DNA of 64,000 nucleotides from Paenibacillus psychroresistens (GCF_009728935.1 NZ_CP034235.1:136501-200500), one strand, 5' to 3'; counted from the first letter of the stretch, positions 27,655 to 37,045 are shown. Numbers and translations are program-made. Notes: generated from the sequence alone by a model not told the origin.

Positions 27655-30507
27655 GTGGCAAGTGAACATATCGTCATTAAAGGAGCAAGAGCTCACAATC
27701 TCAAAAACATCGATGTGACCATTCCACGTGATCGTTTTGTCGTATTGACAGGATTAAGCGGTTCAGGTAAATCATCCTTAGCGTTCGACACGATTTATGC
27801 AGAAGGGCAAAGAAGATACGTAGAGTCGCTTTCTGCTTACGCCCGTCAATTTTTAGGCCAGATGGAGAAGCCGGATGTAGATTCTATCGAAGGTTTATCT
27901 CCGGCTATATCTATCGACCAGAAAACAACAAGCCGTAATCCCCGCTCAACCGTCGGTACGGTTACAGAAATCTATGATTATCTGCGTTTGCTTTTTGCGC
28001 GTGTCGGTCAGCCGCATTGTCCGACTCATGGGATAGCAATAACTGCACAAACCGTTGAACAAATGGTGGACCGCATTATGGAGTACCCAGAAAAAACAAG
28101 AATTCAAATTTTGGCTCCACTGATCTCAGGTCGCAAAGGGGAGCACACTAAGCTTTTGGGCGATATTCAGCGACAAGGCTTTGTTCGAGTACGGGTGAAT
28201 GGCGAGATTATCGACTTGTCAGAAAAAATAGAATTAGATAAGAACAAAAAGCATAAAATCGAAGTTGTTATCGATCGGATTGTGGTTAAAGAAGACGTAC
28301 AAGTCAGATTAGCCGACTCGATAGAAACTGCGCTGAAGATCTCTGAGGGCAGAGTACTTATAGATGTGGCAGATCATGATGAGCTGCTGTTTAGTCAGAA
28401 TCTAGCATGCCCTGAATGTGGCTTCAGTATTGAGGACCTTGCTCCACGGATGTTTTCTTTCAATAGCCCTTATGGTGCTTGTCCAGATTGTGACGGGTTA
28501 GGCAGTAAAATGATTGTAGATCCCGATCTCCTGGTTTCCGATCGCAAGAAGACCATTCAGGATGGAGCTTTCGAAGCATGGGCGGGTAGTACATCTAACT
28601 ATTATCCACAATTTCTTGCTTCCGTTTGTCTGCATTATAAAATTCCACGGAACGTGGCTATAGAGAAGCTAACAGAAGATCAAATGAAAGTTTTGTTATA
28701 CGGCACAGATGGGGAAAAGATTCGTTTTCGATATGAGAATGAACTTGGACAAACAAGAGATGCCATGGTTCCATTTGAAGGGATCATTAAGAATTTGGAA
28801 CGTAGGTATCGTGATACCTTTTCAGATGGGATACGGGAGCATATCGAGGCTTATATGAGCTCTAAGGCTTGCGGTAAATGTAAAGGGCAGCGTCTTAAAG
28901 CCGAGAGCTTGGCTGTAACGATTCAAGGGAAGAATATAGCTTACTCCACAGGTCTGTCTATTGGAGATGCACAGAAGTTTTTCTCGAATCTTGTACTGAC
29001 AGATCGTGAAATGCAGATTGCCACACTAATTCTTAAAGAGATTAATGCACGATTGGGTTTCTTAGTTAATGTGGGCTTGGATTACTTAGCGCTAAGTCGA
29101 GCAGCAGGCACATTATCGGGTGGGGAAGCACAGCGTATTCGCTTAGCAACTCAAATTGGTTCAAGCTTAATGGGCGTGCTATATATTCTAGATGAGCCGA
29201 GTATTGGATTGCATCAGAAGGATAACGCTCGTTTAATCGAGACTCTACTGCACATGCGTGATCTAGGCAATACCCTAATCGTTGTTGAGCATGATGAAGA
29301 CACTATGTTGGCTGCAGATTATATAATCGATATTGGTCCTGGAGCAGGTATCCATGGGGGCCAAATTATTTCACAAGGAACACCTGAGCAAGTTATGGCA
29401 GATCCTAACTCTTTAACCGGAGAATATTTAAGTGGGCGTAAGTTCATTCCCATCCCATTAAAACGTCGTGCTACTAACGGTAAATGGCTAGAAATAAAAG
29501 GTGCAAAAGAGAACAACCTGCGTAATGTAAATGTGAAATTCCCGTTAGGGGTTTTTGCTTGTGTAACTGGGGTATCAGGCTCTGGAAAAAGTACATTGAT
29601 CAATGAGATTCTGTATAAGACCTTAGCGCGTGAACTGAATGGGGCAAAAGTCAGATCAGGTGAATTTAAAGAAATTCTCGGACTTGAACATATTGAGAAA
29701 GTAATCGATATTGATCAATCTCCAATTGGACGAACCCCACGTTCTAACCCGGCTACCTATACAGGTGTTTTCGATGATATTCGGGACTTATTCTCCGTTA
29801 CATCGGAAGCAAAAATCCGCGGCTACAAGAAGGGTCGTTTTAGCTTCAATGTAAAAGGCGGCCGTTGTGAAGCCTGTCGAGGGGATGGCATCATCAAAAT
29901 TGAAATGCATTTTCTACCCGATGTTTATGTACCATGCGAAATTTGCAAAGGCAAACGCTACAACCGCGAAACACTTGAGGTCAAATATAAAGGCAAGAAT
30001 ATATCGGAGATTCTAGGCATGACGATTGAAGATGCTTGTGAATTCTTTAAGAATGTTCCGCGCATTAGCCGCAAGATGCAGACCTTATTCGATGTTGGTC
30101 TCGGTTATATGGATTTGGGTCAGCCTGCAACCACTTTATCAGGTGGAGAAGCACAACGAGTTAAGCTTGCAGCTGAGTTATACCGTCGCAGTACAGGCAA
30201 GTCGATCTATATACTAGATGAGCCTACTACTGGCTTGCATATCCATGATATTGCTCGCTTGTTAGAGGTCCTGCATCGTTTAGTGGATAACGGAGAATCC
30301 GTGTTAGTCATTGAGCATAATCTAGATGTAATCAAAACAGCTGATTATGTGATTGATTTAGGACCTGAAGGTGGGAGTCGTGGTGGCTTGATTGTTGCTT
30401 CAGGAACACCAGAAGAAGTCGTTAAAGTAAAAGGTTCTTATACAGGGCAATACCTAAAACCTGTGCTGGAACGGGATCGCGCACGTACCTTAGCAGAAGT
30501 ACATTAA
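27655..30507 (+). CDS. uvrA: Excinuclease ABC subunit A
   Basis: Damage-sensing ABC ATPase of nucleotide excision repair, 950 residues. Two nucleotide-binding modules: Walker [13 protein letters not shown] near the N-terminus and [12 protein letters not shown] in the second half; two ABC signatures ([29 protein letters not shown]) and Walker B stretches [12 protein letters not shown] and [12 protein letters not shown]. Zinc fingers CPECGF...CPDCDG and CEACRGDG...CEICKG are intact. GTG 27655 follows GAGAGGAT with about 9 bases. It is 273 bases after uvrB with no terminator or SOS box seen between, so readthrough from the uvrB promoter is likely. Confidence 0.97.
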   Translation: MASEHIVIKGARAHNLKNIDVTIPRDRFVVLTGLSGSGKSSLAFDTIYAEGQRRYVESLSAYARQFLGQMEKPDVDSIEGLSPAISIDQKTTSRNPRSTVGTVTEIYDYLRLLFARVGQPHCPTHGIAITAQTVEQMVDRIMEYPEKTRIQILAPLISGRKGEHTKLLGDIQRQGFVRVRVNGEIIDLSEKIELDKNKKHKIEVVIDRIVVKEDVQVRLADSIETALKISEGRVLIDVADHDELLFSQNLACPECGFSIEDLAPRMFSFNSPYGACPDCDGLGSKMIVDPDLLVSDRKKTIQDGAFEAWAGSTSNYYPQFLASVCLHYKIPRNVAIEKLTEDQMKVLLYGTDGEKIRFRYENELGQTRDAMVPFEGIIKNLERRYRDTFSDGIREHIEAYMSSKACGKCKGQRLKAESLAVTIQGKNIAYSTGLSIGDAQKFFSNLVLTDREMQIATLILKEINARLGFLVNVGLDYLALSRAAGTLSGGEAQRIRLATQIGSSLMGVLYILDEPSIGLHQKDNARLIETLLHMRDLGNTLIVVEHDEDTMLAADYIIDIGPGAGIHGGQIISQGTPEQVMADPNSLTGEYLSGRKFIPIPLKRRATNGKWLEIKGAKENNLRNVNVKFPLGVFACVTGVSGSGKSTLINEILYKTLARELNGAKVRSGEFKEILGLEHIEKVIDIDQSPIGRTPRSNPATYTGVFDDIRDLFSVTSEAKIRGYKKGRFSFNVKGGRCEACRGDGIIKIEMHFLPDVYVPCEICKGKRYNRETLEVKYKGKNISEILGMTIEDACEFFKNVPRISRKMQTLFDVGLGYMDLGQPATTLSGGEAQRVKLAAELYRRSTGKSIYILDEPTTGLHIHDIARLLEVLHRLVDNGESVLVIEHNLDVIKTADYVIDLGPEGGSRGGLIVASGTPEEVVKVKGSYTGQYLKPVLERDRARTLAEVH

Positions 30508-30535
30508 TCTTACCTAAGTTAAATCTAGAGTAAGC

Positions 30536-30580
30536 AAAAAGGTCATTCATCAAGTCAGCTGACTTAATGAATGGCCTTTT
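30536..30580. terminator. Terminator after uvrA, bidirectional
   Basis: AAAAAGG-CATTCAT-AAGTCAG pairs with CTGACTT-ATGAATG-CCTTTT as a nearly continuous long stem. It can also serve the minus-strand gene ending at 30591. Confidence 0.85.
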
Positions 30581-30590
30581 AGTTATAAAG

Positions 30591-30938
30591 TTATCCGAAT
30601 AGATCACCAAATACATCCATCACATTTTTCTTTTTCTTATAGGGCTTGCCATGTTTGTCATAGCCTTTGGAATCCTGTGAGCTATACGAACGATCATCAT
30701 CATCATCATCATCATCGTCATCATCTCTACTCTGTTTACGCTCATATTTATCATCATTCGAGACATGCCGTTCCATTCGTTCATACTCGGTTCGTGTTTC
30801 TTGAATCCCAGTTCGCAGCTTGTCCAACTCACCCCGGTCAAGCCAAACTCCTTTGCAATCGGGACATACATCAATTAAAACTCCATCTTTTGCCACTTCG
30901 CGCATTCGAACATCTGAACATACAGGACATTTCATCAT
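30591..30938 (-). CDS. TFIIB-type zinc-ribbon protein with poly-Asp tract
   Basis: 115 residues from ATG 30938 (GGAGGG 5 bases upstream; ATG 30935 next to it is equally possible). The N-terminal 45 residues form a zf-TFIIB domain: CPVCSD...VCPDCKGVWLDRGELDKL. The middle is highly charged (ERKQSR), followed by 11 consecutive Asp residues, then Ser/Tyr/Lys-rich sequence and a hydrophobic C-terminal end (NVMDVFGDLFG). The domain family is common in Bacilli and Gram-negatives, with no assigned role. The Asp run is coded almost entirely by GAT triplets. Confidence 0.8.
   Translation of the reverse strand: MMKCPVCSDVRMREVAKDGVLIDVCPDCKGVWLDRGELDKLRTGIQETRTEYERMERHVSNDDKYERKQSRDDDDDDDDDDDRSYSSQDSKGYDKHGKPYKKKKNVMDVFGDLFG
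30693..30725. repeat. ATC/GAT trinucleotide repeat inside the zinc-ribbon gene
   Basis: Run of ATC triplets on the plus strand (GAT on the coding strand), interrupted once by a GTC. It codes the poly-Asp stretch. Such a run is prone to polymerase slippage, which would change the Asp count in whole codons without breaking the frame. Confidence 0.9.
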
Positions 30939-31022
30939 TAATACCCTCCATTCGGTGATTTCCGTTTCGTCTATGCTTAGTACGTTTCGTAGACCATACG
31001 GTTTCAAAGCGAATTGGTAATA

Positions 31023-31448
31023 TTATAAACCTTGGCTAAATGGGATAACGGTTGGTTGGTTTTTTTCTTCGTTTTCATGCTTTTCAGTTTGTGCAGCTTT
31101 GGATTCCATTTTACTAGTCCCTTGGAAAGTACCGCCTTCATCAATCATTAATGAAGCAGTTGTCGTATTTCCAAATAATTTTCCAGATGAGGTAATTTTC
31201 AGCATTCCTTTAGTCATAATATTGCCATGTACCGAGCCTGCAATAATAATATTGCGTGCAATAATATTTGATTTAACGACCCCATGCTCCCCAACGATTA
31301 CATCACCTGTACACTCCACATCGCCTGTTACCATACCTTCGATCCGAAGGCTAGCTTCTGATTTAATTCTGCCTTCAAATTGACTGCCTTCTCCAACTAG
31401 GGTATCCGTAATATTAGGATTAATTTGCTTTTTCTTGCCTTTAAACAT
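31023..31448 (-). CDS. Bactofilin
   Basis: 141 residues, polymer-forming cytoskeletal protein (DUF583). A short basic N-terminal tail (MFKGKKKQINPN) precedes a right-handed beta-helix core at about 12-115 with repeating Gly/hydrophobic pattern (IEGMVTGDVECTGDVIVGEH, NIIIAGSVHGNI). A polar C-terminal tail ends the protein. Bactofilins assemble without nucleotide and place cell-wall enzymes. The upstream gene is an M23 peptidase with only 2 bases between, a pairing known in several phyla, so the two probably act together at the membrane. Confidence 0.92.
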   Translation of the reverse strand: MFKGKKKQINPNITDTLVGEGSQFEGRIKSEASLRIEGMVTGDVECTGDVIVGEHGVVKSNIIARNIIIAGSVHGNIMTKGMLKITSSGKLFGNTTTASLMIDEGGTFQGTSKMESKAAQTEKHENEEKNQPTVIPFSQGL

Positions 31449-31450
31449 GT

Positions 31451-32452
31451 TTATTCTTCCTTTCTAGCTGTAATTAAGTAAGGTTCAGGATCGACGCTAA
31501 CGCCGTCTTTTTTTACTTCATAATGAAGATGGGGACCCGTGCTGCGTCCCGTGGAGCCAAGCAAACCAATTTGTTGACCTTTAGTCACATGATCACCTTC
31601 AGAAACAAGGGATTTATTCAAATGCATATACCAGGTTCGAAGACCCTTGGAATGACTAACCACAATATTGTTTCCATGTAGCTTATCATAATCGGATGAG
31701 ATTACCGTACCATCTGCGGTTACATAAACGGGATCGTCAAAACTCCCTGCTATATCGAACCCACTATGAAAAGTAGGTCTGTATGTAAAAGGATCTTCTC
31801 GAAAGCCGAATCCAGAGGTGATATGTCGTGTCGTTACAGGCCAAATAGTGGGTGAAATTTTCAGCAGCTCAATGGCATTGATCACTTTTTTCTTAGTTTG
31901 TTCCATCGACCCGAATAAAGTAGTCATTTCAGTACCTAAAGCTTTAAAATTTTTCTGAGTGTTATCCGCAAGCTGGAGAATTTCTTCGTTAGTAACCGAA
32001 AGCATAGGCCCGCCTTTATCATTGCTACTATCCTGAGCAACCTCTGTTCCAGCCTTTACTTGTTTCTTTGCAGTTTTATCGGGATTCGTAAGCAGCTTGA
32101 CTTCCTCATCCAGCTTTTGCATTTCTCCAATTCTACTCTGGATCTCTGCGGCTTGCTCCGAGAGCTGAATCACTTTATTTTGCAGCTGTTCAATAGTCAA
32201 ATCTTTAGAGGAAACGGTTTGAGAGTATTCTTGCTCTTGTCCAGTTAGCTTTTTTGCGAGAATGGAATTCAATAATGAGCTTTTTCCATGCACAATATAC
32301 AAAATCATGCTGATGACAATTAATGCAAAAAAGATCGAGAAGAAGACATACAGCAAGAGGCCATGTACCCGAAAGCGAAGCACACTTCGACTTGGATCAT
32401 TGTCCGGTATGACCATAAAGGTGAATTTTTTCTTAAACCACTTTAATTTCAT
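31451..32452 (-). CDS. Membrane-anchored M23 metallopeptidase
   Basis: 333 residues from ATG 32452, which has AAAAGGAG 5-6 bases upstream; the frame extends 21 codons further without a good site. Basic N-terminus, one membrane segment at about 32-58 (HGLLLYVFFSIFFALIVISM), a coiled coil about 75-130, and a C-terminal M23 domain from about 215 with complete zinc ligands: HSGFDI, WYMHL and HLHYEV. It should cut peptidoglycan cross-bridges or stem peptides from the outer face. Co-transcribed with bactofilin, which may localise it. The same domain also occurs in the FtsEX-linked protein at 19447. Confidence 0.9.
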   Translation of the reverse strand: MKLKWFKKKFTFMVIPDNDPSRSVLRFRVHGLLLYVFFSIFFALIVISMILYIVHGKSSLLNSILAKKLTGQEQEYSQTVSSKDLTIEQLQNKVIQLSEQAAEIQSRIGEMQKLDEEVKLLTNPDKTAKKQVKAGTEVAQDSSNDKGGPMLSVTNEEILQLADNTQKNFKALGTEMTTLFGSMEQTKKKVINAIELLKISPTIWPVTTRHITSGFGFREDPFTYRPTFHSGFDIAGSFDDPVYVTADGTVISSDYDKLHGNNIVVSHSKGLRTWYMHLNKSLVSEGDHVTKGQQIGLLGSTGRSTGPHLHYEVKKDGVSVDPEPYLITARKEE

Positions 32453-32617
32453 GCGAACTCCTTTTCGAAGCGAATTGTCGATATTTGGACTTTTACCGTT
32501 TGTAATATTCGCCATTAATCTACAAAAACCTGCCTCTCTTTACCTTAATTTTCAATTTAATTCATCGGACAAGCAGGAATTTGTCGAAATAAGTAGAAAT
32601 CTTGTAGATAAGTATTG

Positions 32618-32637
32618 TGATAGCAATTGATAGCAAT
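32618..32637 (+). repeat. Two tandem 10-bp direct repeats before the ParM-like gene
   Basis: TGATAGCAAT occurs twice head to tail (32618-32627, 32628-32637), ending 19 bases before the start codon. One helical turn apart, so a dimer or filament could bind both on one face. A possible promoter (TTGTCG 32581, 18 bases, TAGATA 32605) lies just upstream. Confidence 0.6.
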
Positions 32638-32656
32638 GACTAATAGGGAGGATCAA

Positions 32657-33748
32657 ATGATCAAATTAGCTGGAATTGATATAGGTAATGACAGTATTAA
32701 GCTTGTGGTCGACGGGGGTCAAGAGACGATTATGGTCCCTAACATTGTTGCTCCTGGATATGAAAGATCTATTCTGCAAGAAGAAGATTCACCTCTTAAA
32801 GGTTTGGATGTTATGGTACATAGCCCGAGATTAGCGAGAAGCAATCAGCGTTATTTTATTGGGCAGCTTGCTATGGAGAATGATGATAACGTTGAATTGG
32901 AAGACATGGATAATAAAGCTTTATCTGATCAATCTCTAATTGTTGCTTTAGTGGCCTTAGCTTACGCTGGAGTTAGTGGAAACAGCCATTCAGGCTCTTC
33001 CTTTAATAGCACATTTGATGAGGTAGAGTATGTAATTGGGACTGGATTACCTGTCCGTACCTATGCCAAATTTCATAAAGTATTCGAAGATCGTTTAGTT
33101 GGTGAGCATGAAGTTACTTTCTTAACTACCCCACAGCTGCGCAATCGTAAAGTAAAAGTCACCATTCGTAAAGCGGTTATCTCCATTGAGGGTGCGGCGG
33201 CTTTGTTCCATATGGCAACTCACGAGAATCTTCAAGTCAAGGATGAAGAGCTGTACTATGGTTGTATTGGTATTTGTGAGATGGGTGCGCTAACGACAGA
33301 TTTTCCAGTTCTAAAAAGAATGAGTATCGATAATCAATTCAGTACAGGTGAGCAAATGGGTCTGGCTATGTACTTGGATTATATTATCCATGATATCGAA
33401 GATACATACGGATATCGTTTTCCAAGTCGTACAAAGTTAGTGCAACGAGTGAAAAGCGGCAATTACAATATTCAACGAATAGGTGAAGGGCAAGCCAACA
33501 TCAAGCCAATCGTCGATGCCTATTTTACCCGAGCAGCACAGCGCATTGTTGATCTAATCAAAAAACGTTGGAAAAAATATCCGGATATTGAGTGTTTTTA
33601 TGTATTAGGCGGTGGGGCTATGGCGTTGAAGCCATACATTCAAGAGCTTGCTAAAACAATGAAGCTGCGCTTTGCTGAAGATAGTGAATTGCAGAATGTA
33701 TACGGCTACCTAAAAATGGCTAAAAATAAAGTAAATCAAACCTCTTAA
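32657..33748 (+). CDS. ParM/StbA-family actin-like ATPase, chromosomal
   Basis: 363 residues from ATG 32657 (AGGGAGGA site; upstream ATGs at 32627 and 32636 lack one). Actin-fold motifs are in order: phosphate-1 GIDIGNDSIKLVVDGG, phosphate-2 CEMGALTTDFPVLKR, adenosine loop YVLGGGAMALKPYI. ParM proteins form filaments that push plasmid copies apart, working with a ParR adaptor. No ParR, replication or integrase gene is nearby, so a chromosomal role is likely. It is divergent from the bactofilin-M23 pair with about 200 bases between. Confidence 0.82.
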   Translation: MIKLAGIDIGNDSIKLVVDGGQETIMVPNIVAPGYERSILQEEDSPLKGLDVMVHSPRLARSNQRYFIGQLAMENDDNVELEDMDNKALSDQSLIVALVALAYAGVSGNSHSGSSFNSTFDEVEYVIGTGLPVRTYAKFHKVFEDRLVGEHEVTFLTTPQLRNRKVKVTIRKAVISIEGAAALFHMATHENLQVKDEELYYGCIGICEMGALTTDFPVLKRMSIDNQFSTGEQMGLAMYLDYIIHDIEDTYGYRFPSRTKLVQRVKSGNYNIQRIGEGQANIKPIVDAYFTRAAQRIVDLIKKRWKKYPDIECFYVLGGGAMALKPYIQELAKTMKLRFAEDSELQNVYGYLKMAKNKVNQTS

Positions 33749-33766
33749 TTACTAGAATTTGATTGG

Positions 33767-33792
33767 AGCCTACCGAAATGGTAGGCTTTTTG
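33767..33792 (+). terminator. Terminator after the ParM-like gene
   Basis: AGCCTACC (33767-33774), loop of 5, GGTAGGCT (33780-33787), T-run. Confidence 0.9.
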
Positions 33793-33828
33793 TATTAGTC
33801 AGCACCATTTTGGAGGAGGAGAATTAAC

Positions 33829-34311
33829 ATGATAGCAGTCATAAAGAAAGCAGAAGAAGGATATACCGCGCGTTATGAGCGTAATCTCCAGCATTCGGTT
33901 GAAAAGGTATGGGCTGGGTTAACAGAGAATGATAAACTGGCGAAATGGTTTTCTGAACTCGAGGTAGACAGCCTCCGTAAGGGAGGGACAATTAAGTTCA
34001 ACATGCCAGATGAAACATTCATAGGGCTTGAAATTATCGAACTGACACTAAATTCGGTATTGGAATTTACTTGGGATGAAGGCATTGTACGTTTTGAGTT
34101 ATATCCGGAACCAGAAGGATGTTGTTTAATCTTAATAGAAAAGATGGCTAAAATTACGGACCATACACCAAGGGATCTTGCCGGCTGGCATGTTTGCCTA
34201 GCTGTCTTAGGCTTATTATTGGATGGGAAAACACTGGAGTCTCGTGAAAACGAATGGAAAATACAGTTTGAACTATACAAAGAGCTTATCGATAATCTCA
34301 ATAAAAACTAA
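33829..34311 (+). CDS. SRPBCC (AHSA1-like) domain protein
   Basis: 160 residues. The helix-grip fold of the START/Bet v1 superfamily is suggested by ARYERNLQHSVEKVWAGLTE at the N-terminus, KLAKWFSE, FTWDEGIVRFELYPE and a long C-terminal helix with GWHVCLAVLGLLLDG. Such proteins bind hydrophobic ligands or act as Hsp90 co-chaperone-like modules; the ligand cannot be told. Strong GGAGGAGGAG site before ATG 33829. It seems to be a single gene after the ParM terminator. Confidence 0.82.
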   Translation: MIAVIKKAEEGYTARYERNLQHSVEKVWAGLTENDKLAKWFSELEVDSLRKGGTIKFNMPDETFIGLEIIELTLNSVLEFTWDEGIVRFELYPEPEGCCLILIEKMAKITDHTPRDLAGWHVCLAVLGLLLDGKTLESRENEWKIQFELYKELIDNLNKN

Positions 34312-34531
34312 TGACTAAAGATACATTAATGAATGCAGTGATAAATTTTAATCAAAATGGACAATTTATAATTATAAAGATTATTGCTTGAAATTTAGAT
34401 AATTCTTAATAGGAAATTTGGAGATTTGGTGACAAAGGGCCTCTTAAGCCAGAAAGCACTTGCATCCGTGGGCTTCACGCGATAACATAGAAAAATAGGT
34501 TGTTTTCGTATAAATATAAGGAGGGCTCTCC

Positions 34532-34795
34532 ATGTTATTAGCAGCAGAACCAGTTACATCACCAGAACATGAAGCAATGGCAACTGGTACATTTAATATG
34601 TTCGGCATTACTTTCGATTATTTTGATTTTTTTGTAATTGCTTTTACCATATTAATTGCTATAGGTGTATATCGATCATTAAAGGCAGAGCAGAAGAATG
34701 TAGTGGCTATCGGCTTTGGTGGCGTTTCATTGCTCGTATTCGTTATTATGGATTACATCATGGTTAAGAATTGGTTATTCCCCGGACTTACTTAA
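34532..34795 (+). CDS. Small membrane protein, possibly DUF2759-like
   Basis: 87 residues with two hydrophobic helices, about 30-47 (FDFFVIAFTILIAIGVYRSL) and 58-74 (AIGFGGVSLLVFVIMDYI), joined by a basic linker. The second half resembles small Bacilli membrane proteins of the DUF2759 type, but I am not certain. AAGGAGGG lies 8 bases before the ATG. The 220 bases upstream have no gene; I see no recognised riboswitch there. A terminator follows. Confidence 0.65.
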   Translation: MLLAAEPVTSPEHEAMATGTFNMFGITFDYFDFFVIAFTILIAIGVYRSLKAEQKNVVAIGFGGVSLLVFVIMDYIMVKNWLFPGLT

Positions 34796-34823
34796 TGTTT
34801 GACGAGTGATAAACAAGACATAC

Positions 34824-34855
34824 AAAAGCCCCTTCACTTAGGTGAGAGGGCTTTT
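34824..34855. terminator. Bidirectional terminator
   Basis: AAAAGCCC-C-TTCAC pairs with GTGAG-A-GGGCTTTT, loop of 4. It lies between the convergent genes at 34532 and 34873. Confidence 0.85.
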
Positions 34856-34872
34856 GTGTTGTTTCTATAGGA

Positions 34873-35841
34873 TTAAACCCACCACATTTCACCTAGTGGT
34901 TCCTTAATTAATACTTGATTTAAGTTTTGCACGGCACGAGTGAAGCCTTCATCAACCGACATCAGGCCATCTTCATGCTCGATACTGACTACATAATCGT
35001 AACCAACTAAGCGAAGAGCGCTGATAATATCAGCCCATGTTTTCAAGTCATGGCCATAACCAACGGTGCGGAACTGCCAAGCGCGATCCAACATCATGGA
35101 GTATGATTGCATATCCGTTAGTCCATGTTTGTTTACGTTAACAGGATCAATCGTTGTATCTTTTGCATGGAAGTGATGAATGGCCCCTGCGCGTCCTAGA
35201 ATTTGAACAGCTTGCACAGGATCGATGCCTTGCCACCACATATGACTTGGATCTAGATTGGCGCCGATGACTTCACCAACAGCTTCGCGTAGTCTTAGCA
35301 AGGTCCCTGGAGTATGTACAGAGAAACCGCCATGGAGCTCTAAGCCAAATTTTACATTACGGTCTGAAGCGAATTTTCCAGCTTCGGTCCAATAAGGAAT
35401 AACTTTTTCTGCCCACTGCCAATCCAGAATTTCTTTAAAATCATTCGGCCAAGGAGCGACAGGCCAGTTTGGATACTTGGCATTTTCATGATCGCCAGGA
35501 CATCCTGAGAAGGTATTTACTACAGGCACTTCTAAACGTTGGGCTAATTCTACTGTTTTGTACATAGCATCGTGATGCTCTTTAGCAAAAGCTTTTTGCG
35601 GATGCAACGGATTGCCATGACAGCTAAGAGCACTGATGATTAAACCGCGTGACTCTACAGCATGCTTGAAAGCTTTTAGCTTGCCAGCATCGTTCAATAA
35701 TTCATCCGGATTACAATGAGAGTTCCCGGGATATCCCCCCGTACCAAGCTCAACGGCTTGCAAGCCTTTTTCAGCAATATAATCTAAGGCTTCCTCTAAA
35801 GACTTTTGGGCGAATAGAACTGCGAAAACACCTAACTTCAT
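34873..35841 (-). CDS. Sugar phosphate isomerase/epimerase-family TIM barrel
   Basis: 322 residues from ATG 35841, which has GGAGGTG 6 bases upstream; the ATG at 35859 lies before this site and is not used. Xylose-isomerase-like fold: MKLGVFAVLF, AVELGTGGYP, the metal and substrate residues in GLELHGGF, NLDPSHMWWQG, HFHAKD and SIEHED. The family isomerises or epimerises sugars, inositol derivatives or keto sugars; the substrate is unknown. No sugar gene is adjacent, so it stands alone between two terminators. Confidence 0.85.
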   Translation of the reverse strand: MKLGVFAVLFAQKSLEEALDYIAEKGLQAVELGTGGYPGNSHCNPDELLNDAGKLKAFKHAVESRGLIISALSCHGNPLHPQKAFAKEHHDAMYKTVELAQRLEVPVVNTFSGCPGDHENAKYPNWPVAPWPNDFKEILDWQWAEKVIPYWTEAGKFASDRNVKFGLELHGGFSVHTPGTLLRLREAVGEVIGANLDPSHMWWQGIDPVQAVQILGRAGAIHHFHAKDTTIDPVNVNKHGLTDMQSYSMMLDRAWQFRTVGYGHDLKTWADIISALRLVGYDYVVSIEHEDGLMSVDEGFTRAVQNLNQVLIKEPLGEMWWV

Positions 35842-36036
35842 GTTTGACACCTCCGACATAATTTGGTTCGTCTAAAGTATAACATTTGATTTGGAGAAAA
35901 TGAATTAAGAAGCTCAGATAAATTTCAAATTTATGTAACAGTAATTTTAAACACGTATTAATCTCGCCAGAGGGGCATACATTCTCAGAGGTAACAACTC
36001 AGCAATTTTTTAAATAAAATTTGGGAGTGTGTTGAA

Positions 36037-36315
36037 ATGAATCAAAACTATGAGAATAATCCAGTTTTTCCGGACAATGGTCAATATTCACCCAATTCTG
36101 CACCGATGAGTGTAAAAAGCTGGGTGGGTACTACCCTTTTGTTAATGATTCCACTCGTGAATATTATCTTGCTTTTTGTATGGGCATTTGGTGAAGGAGT
36201 GAATTTAAATAAGCAAAATTATGCTAAAGCATCTTTGATTATCATTGGTTGTGTTGCAGCGATTTACATTGTATTGTTTGTTGTTATCATAGGTCTGGTA
36301 GTAAATGCGAATTAA
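36037..36315 (+). CDS. Small two-helix membrane protein
   Basis: 92 residues, no family recognised with confidence. A polar Asn/Pro-rich N-terminus (about 25 residues) is followed by two membrane helices, WVGTTLLLMIPLVNIILLFV and ASLIIIGCVAAIYIVLFVVI, with a charged turn between (GEGVNLNKQNYAK). Similar small proteins are common in Paenibacillus. GGGAGTG precedes the ATG. Ends at a strong terminator. Confidence 0.65.
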   Translation: MNQNYENNPVFPDNGQYSPNSAPMSVKSWVGTTLLLMIPLVNIILLFVWAFGEGVNLNKQNYAKASLIIIGCVAAIYIVLFVVIIGLVVNAN

Positions 36316-36336
36316 CATAGAAACAGTTGTATAAAT

Positions 36337-36379
36337 AAAAAGATGAGGTTCCAGTCATTCATTGGAGCCTCATCTTTTT
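36337..36379. terminator. Bidirectional terminator
   Basis: AAAAAGATGAGG-TCCA pairs with TGGA-CCTCATCTTTTT. Separates the convergent genes at 36037 and 36386. Confidence 0.9.
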
Positions 36380-36385
36380 GACACT

Positions 36386-37045
36386 TTAAGGTGTATTTTT
36401 ATTCAAATCATCATAAAAGATGGATTGAGTGGTGTAGATATAAGGCATTAACGCTAATATACCGATACCGAATACAATAATACCGAGAATTTGCAAACCT
36501 AGCGCACTCAAAATTAATAGGGCTGCCATAATTAGAATATACCAACCAGCGAAGCTTAAAATTAACAAAAAGTATTTCCATTTCTGATCTTTCATCATTT
36601 CTTTACTACGGTTTATTGCTTCGCTTGCTTTCATTTCTGGATGGTCAAGTAAGATATAGAAGGCTTGAGAATAACGTATGCTCGCAATAATACCCGGTAC
36701 TATCAGTAGTAAGGTCCAAAGAATGATTAATATCCCTTGGATGAGCAGCAGGATAAAAAATGGAATGAGCCTAGGGAGCTGACTGAACAAAAGCTTGATC
36801 GATAAAGGTTCTTGTCGTGCCACGTGGATAAAGTAGGTTAGTAGCCCTGCGGACCATGCACCATTTAAGATTAGCGCTAAAATGCTAACTATCCAACCGA
36901 TATCTTCAAATTTAGAGCCGCCGTTTATTAAGATGGTTAGTATGAAATAAACCAGCACGGTTAAAATCGCTTTGCCCCAATTTCCCTTTAGTCGTTCCCT
37001 TGCAGTTGCACGTAATTCAGGATTGCTTTTTAAATCAGTTAACAT
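36386..37045 (-). CDS. DUF975 family membrane protein
   Basis: 219 residues from ATG 37045 (GGAG 8 bases upstream; the frame extends upstream without a site). Starts with ELRATARERLKGNWGKAI, typical of DUF975, then five or six hydrophobic segments: about 27-45, 58-78, 95-130, 165-215. The cytoplasmic stretch YILLDHPEMKASEAINRSKE is the best conserved part of the family. Role unknown. Divergent from the U32 gene. Confidence 0.82.
   Translation of the reverse strand: MLTDLKSNPELRATARERLKGNWGKAILTVLVYFILTILINGGSKFEDIGWIVSILALILNGAWSAGLLTYFIHVARQEPLSIKLLFSQLPRLIPFFILLLIQGILIILWTLLLIVPGIIASIRYSQAFYILLDHPEMKASEAINRSKEMMKDQKWKYFLLILSFAGWYILIMAALLILSALGLQILGIIVFGIGILALMPYIYTTQSIFYDDLNKNTP

Noticed and set aside
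30693-30725. Short repeat as a CRISPR array
   Set aside because: Three-base units without spacers, inside a coding sequence; no cas genes.
30677-30958. Plus-strand His-rich frame (metal-binding protein?)
   Set aside because: The His run is the reading of the ATC repeat of the zinc-ribbon gene in another frame.
32657-33748. ParM-like gene as part of an integrated plasmid
   Set aside because: No parR, replication, mobilisation or integrase genes; flanked by chromosomal housekeeping-type genes and ordinary base composition.
34435-34485. GC-richer stretch as a known riboswitch
   Set aside because: No match by eye to SAM, preQ1, c-di-GMP, guanidine or T-box core motifs; left as an open observation.
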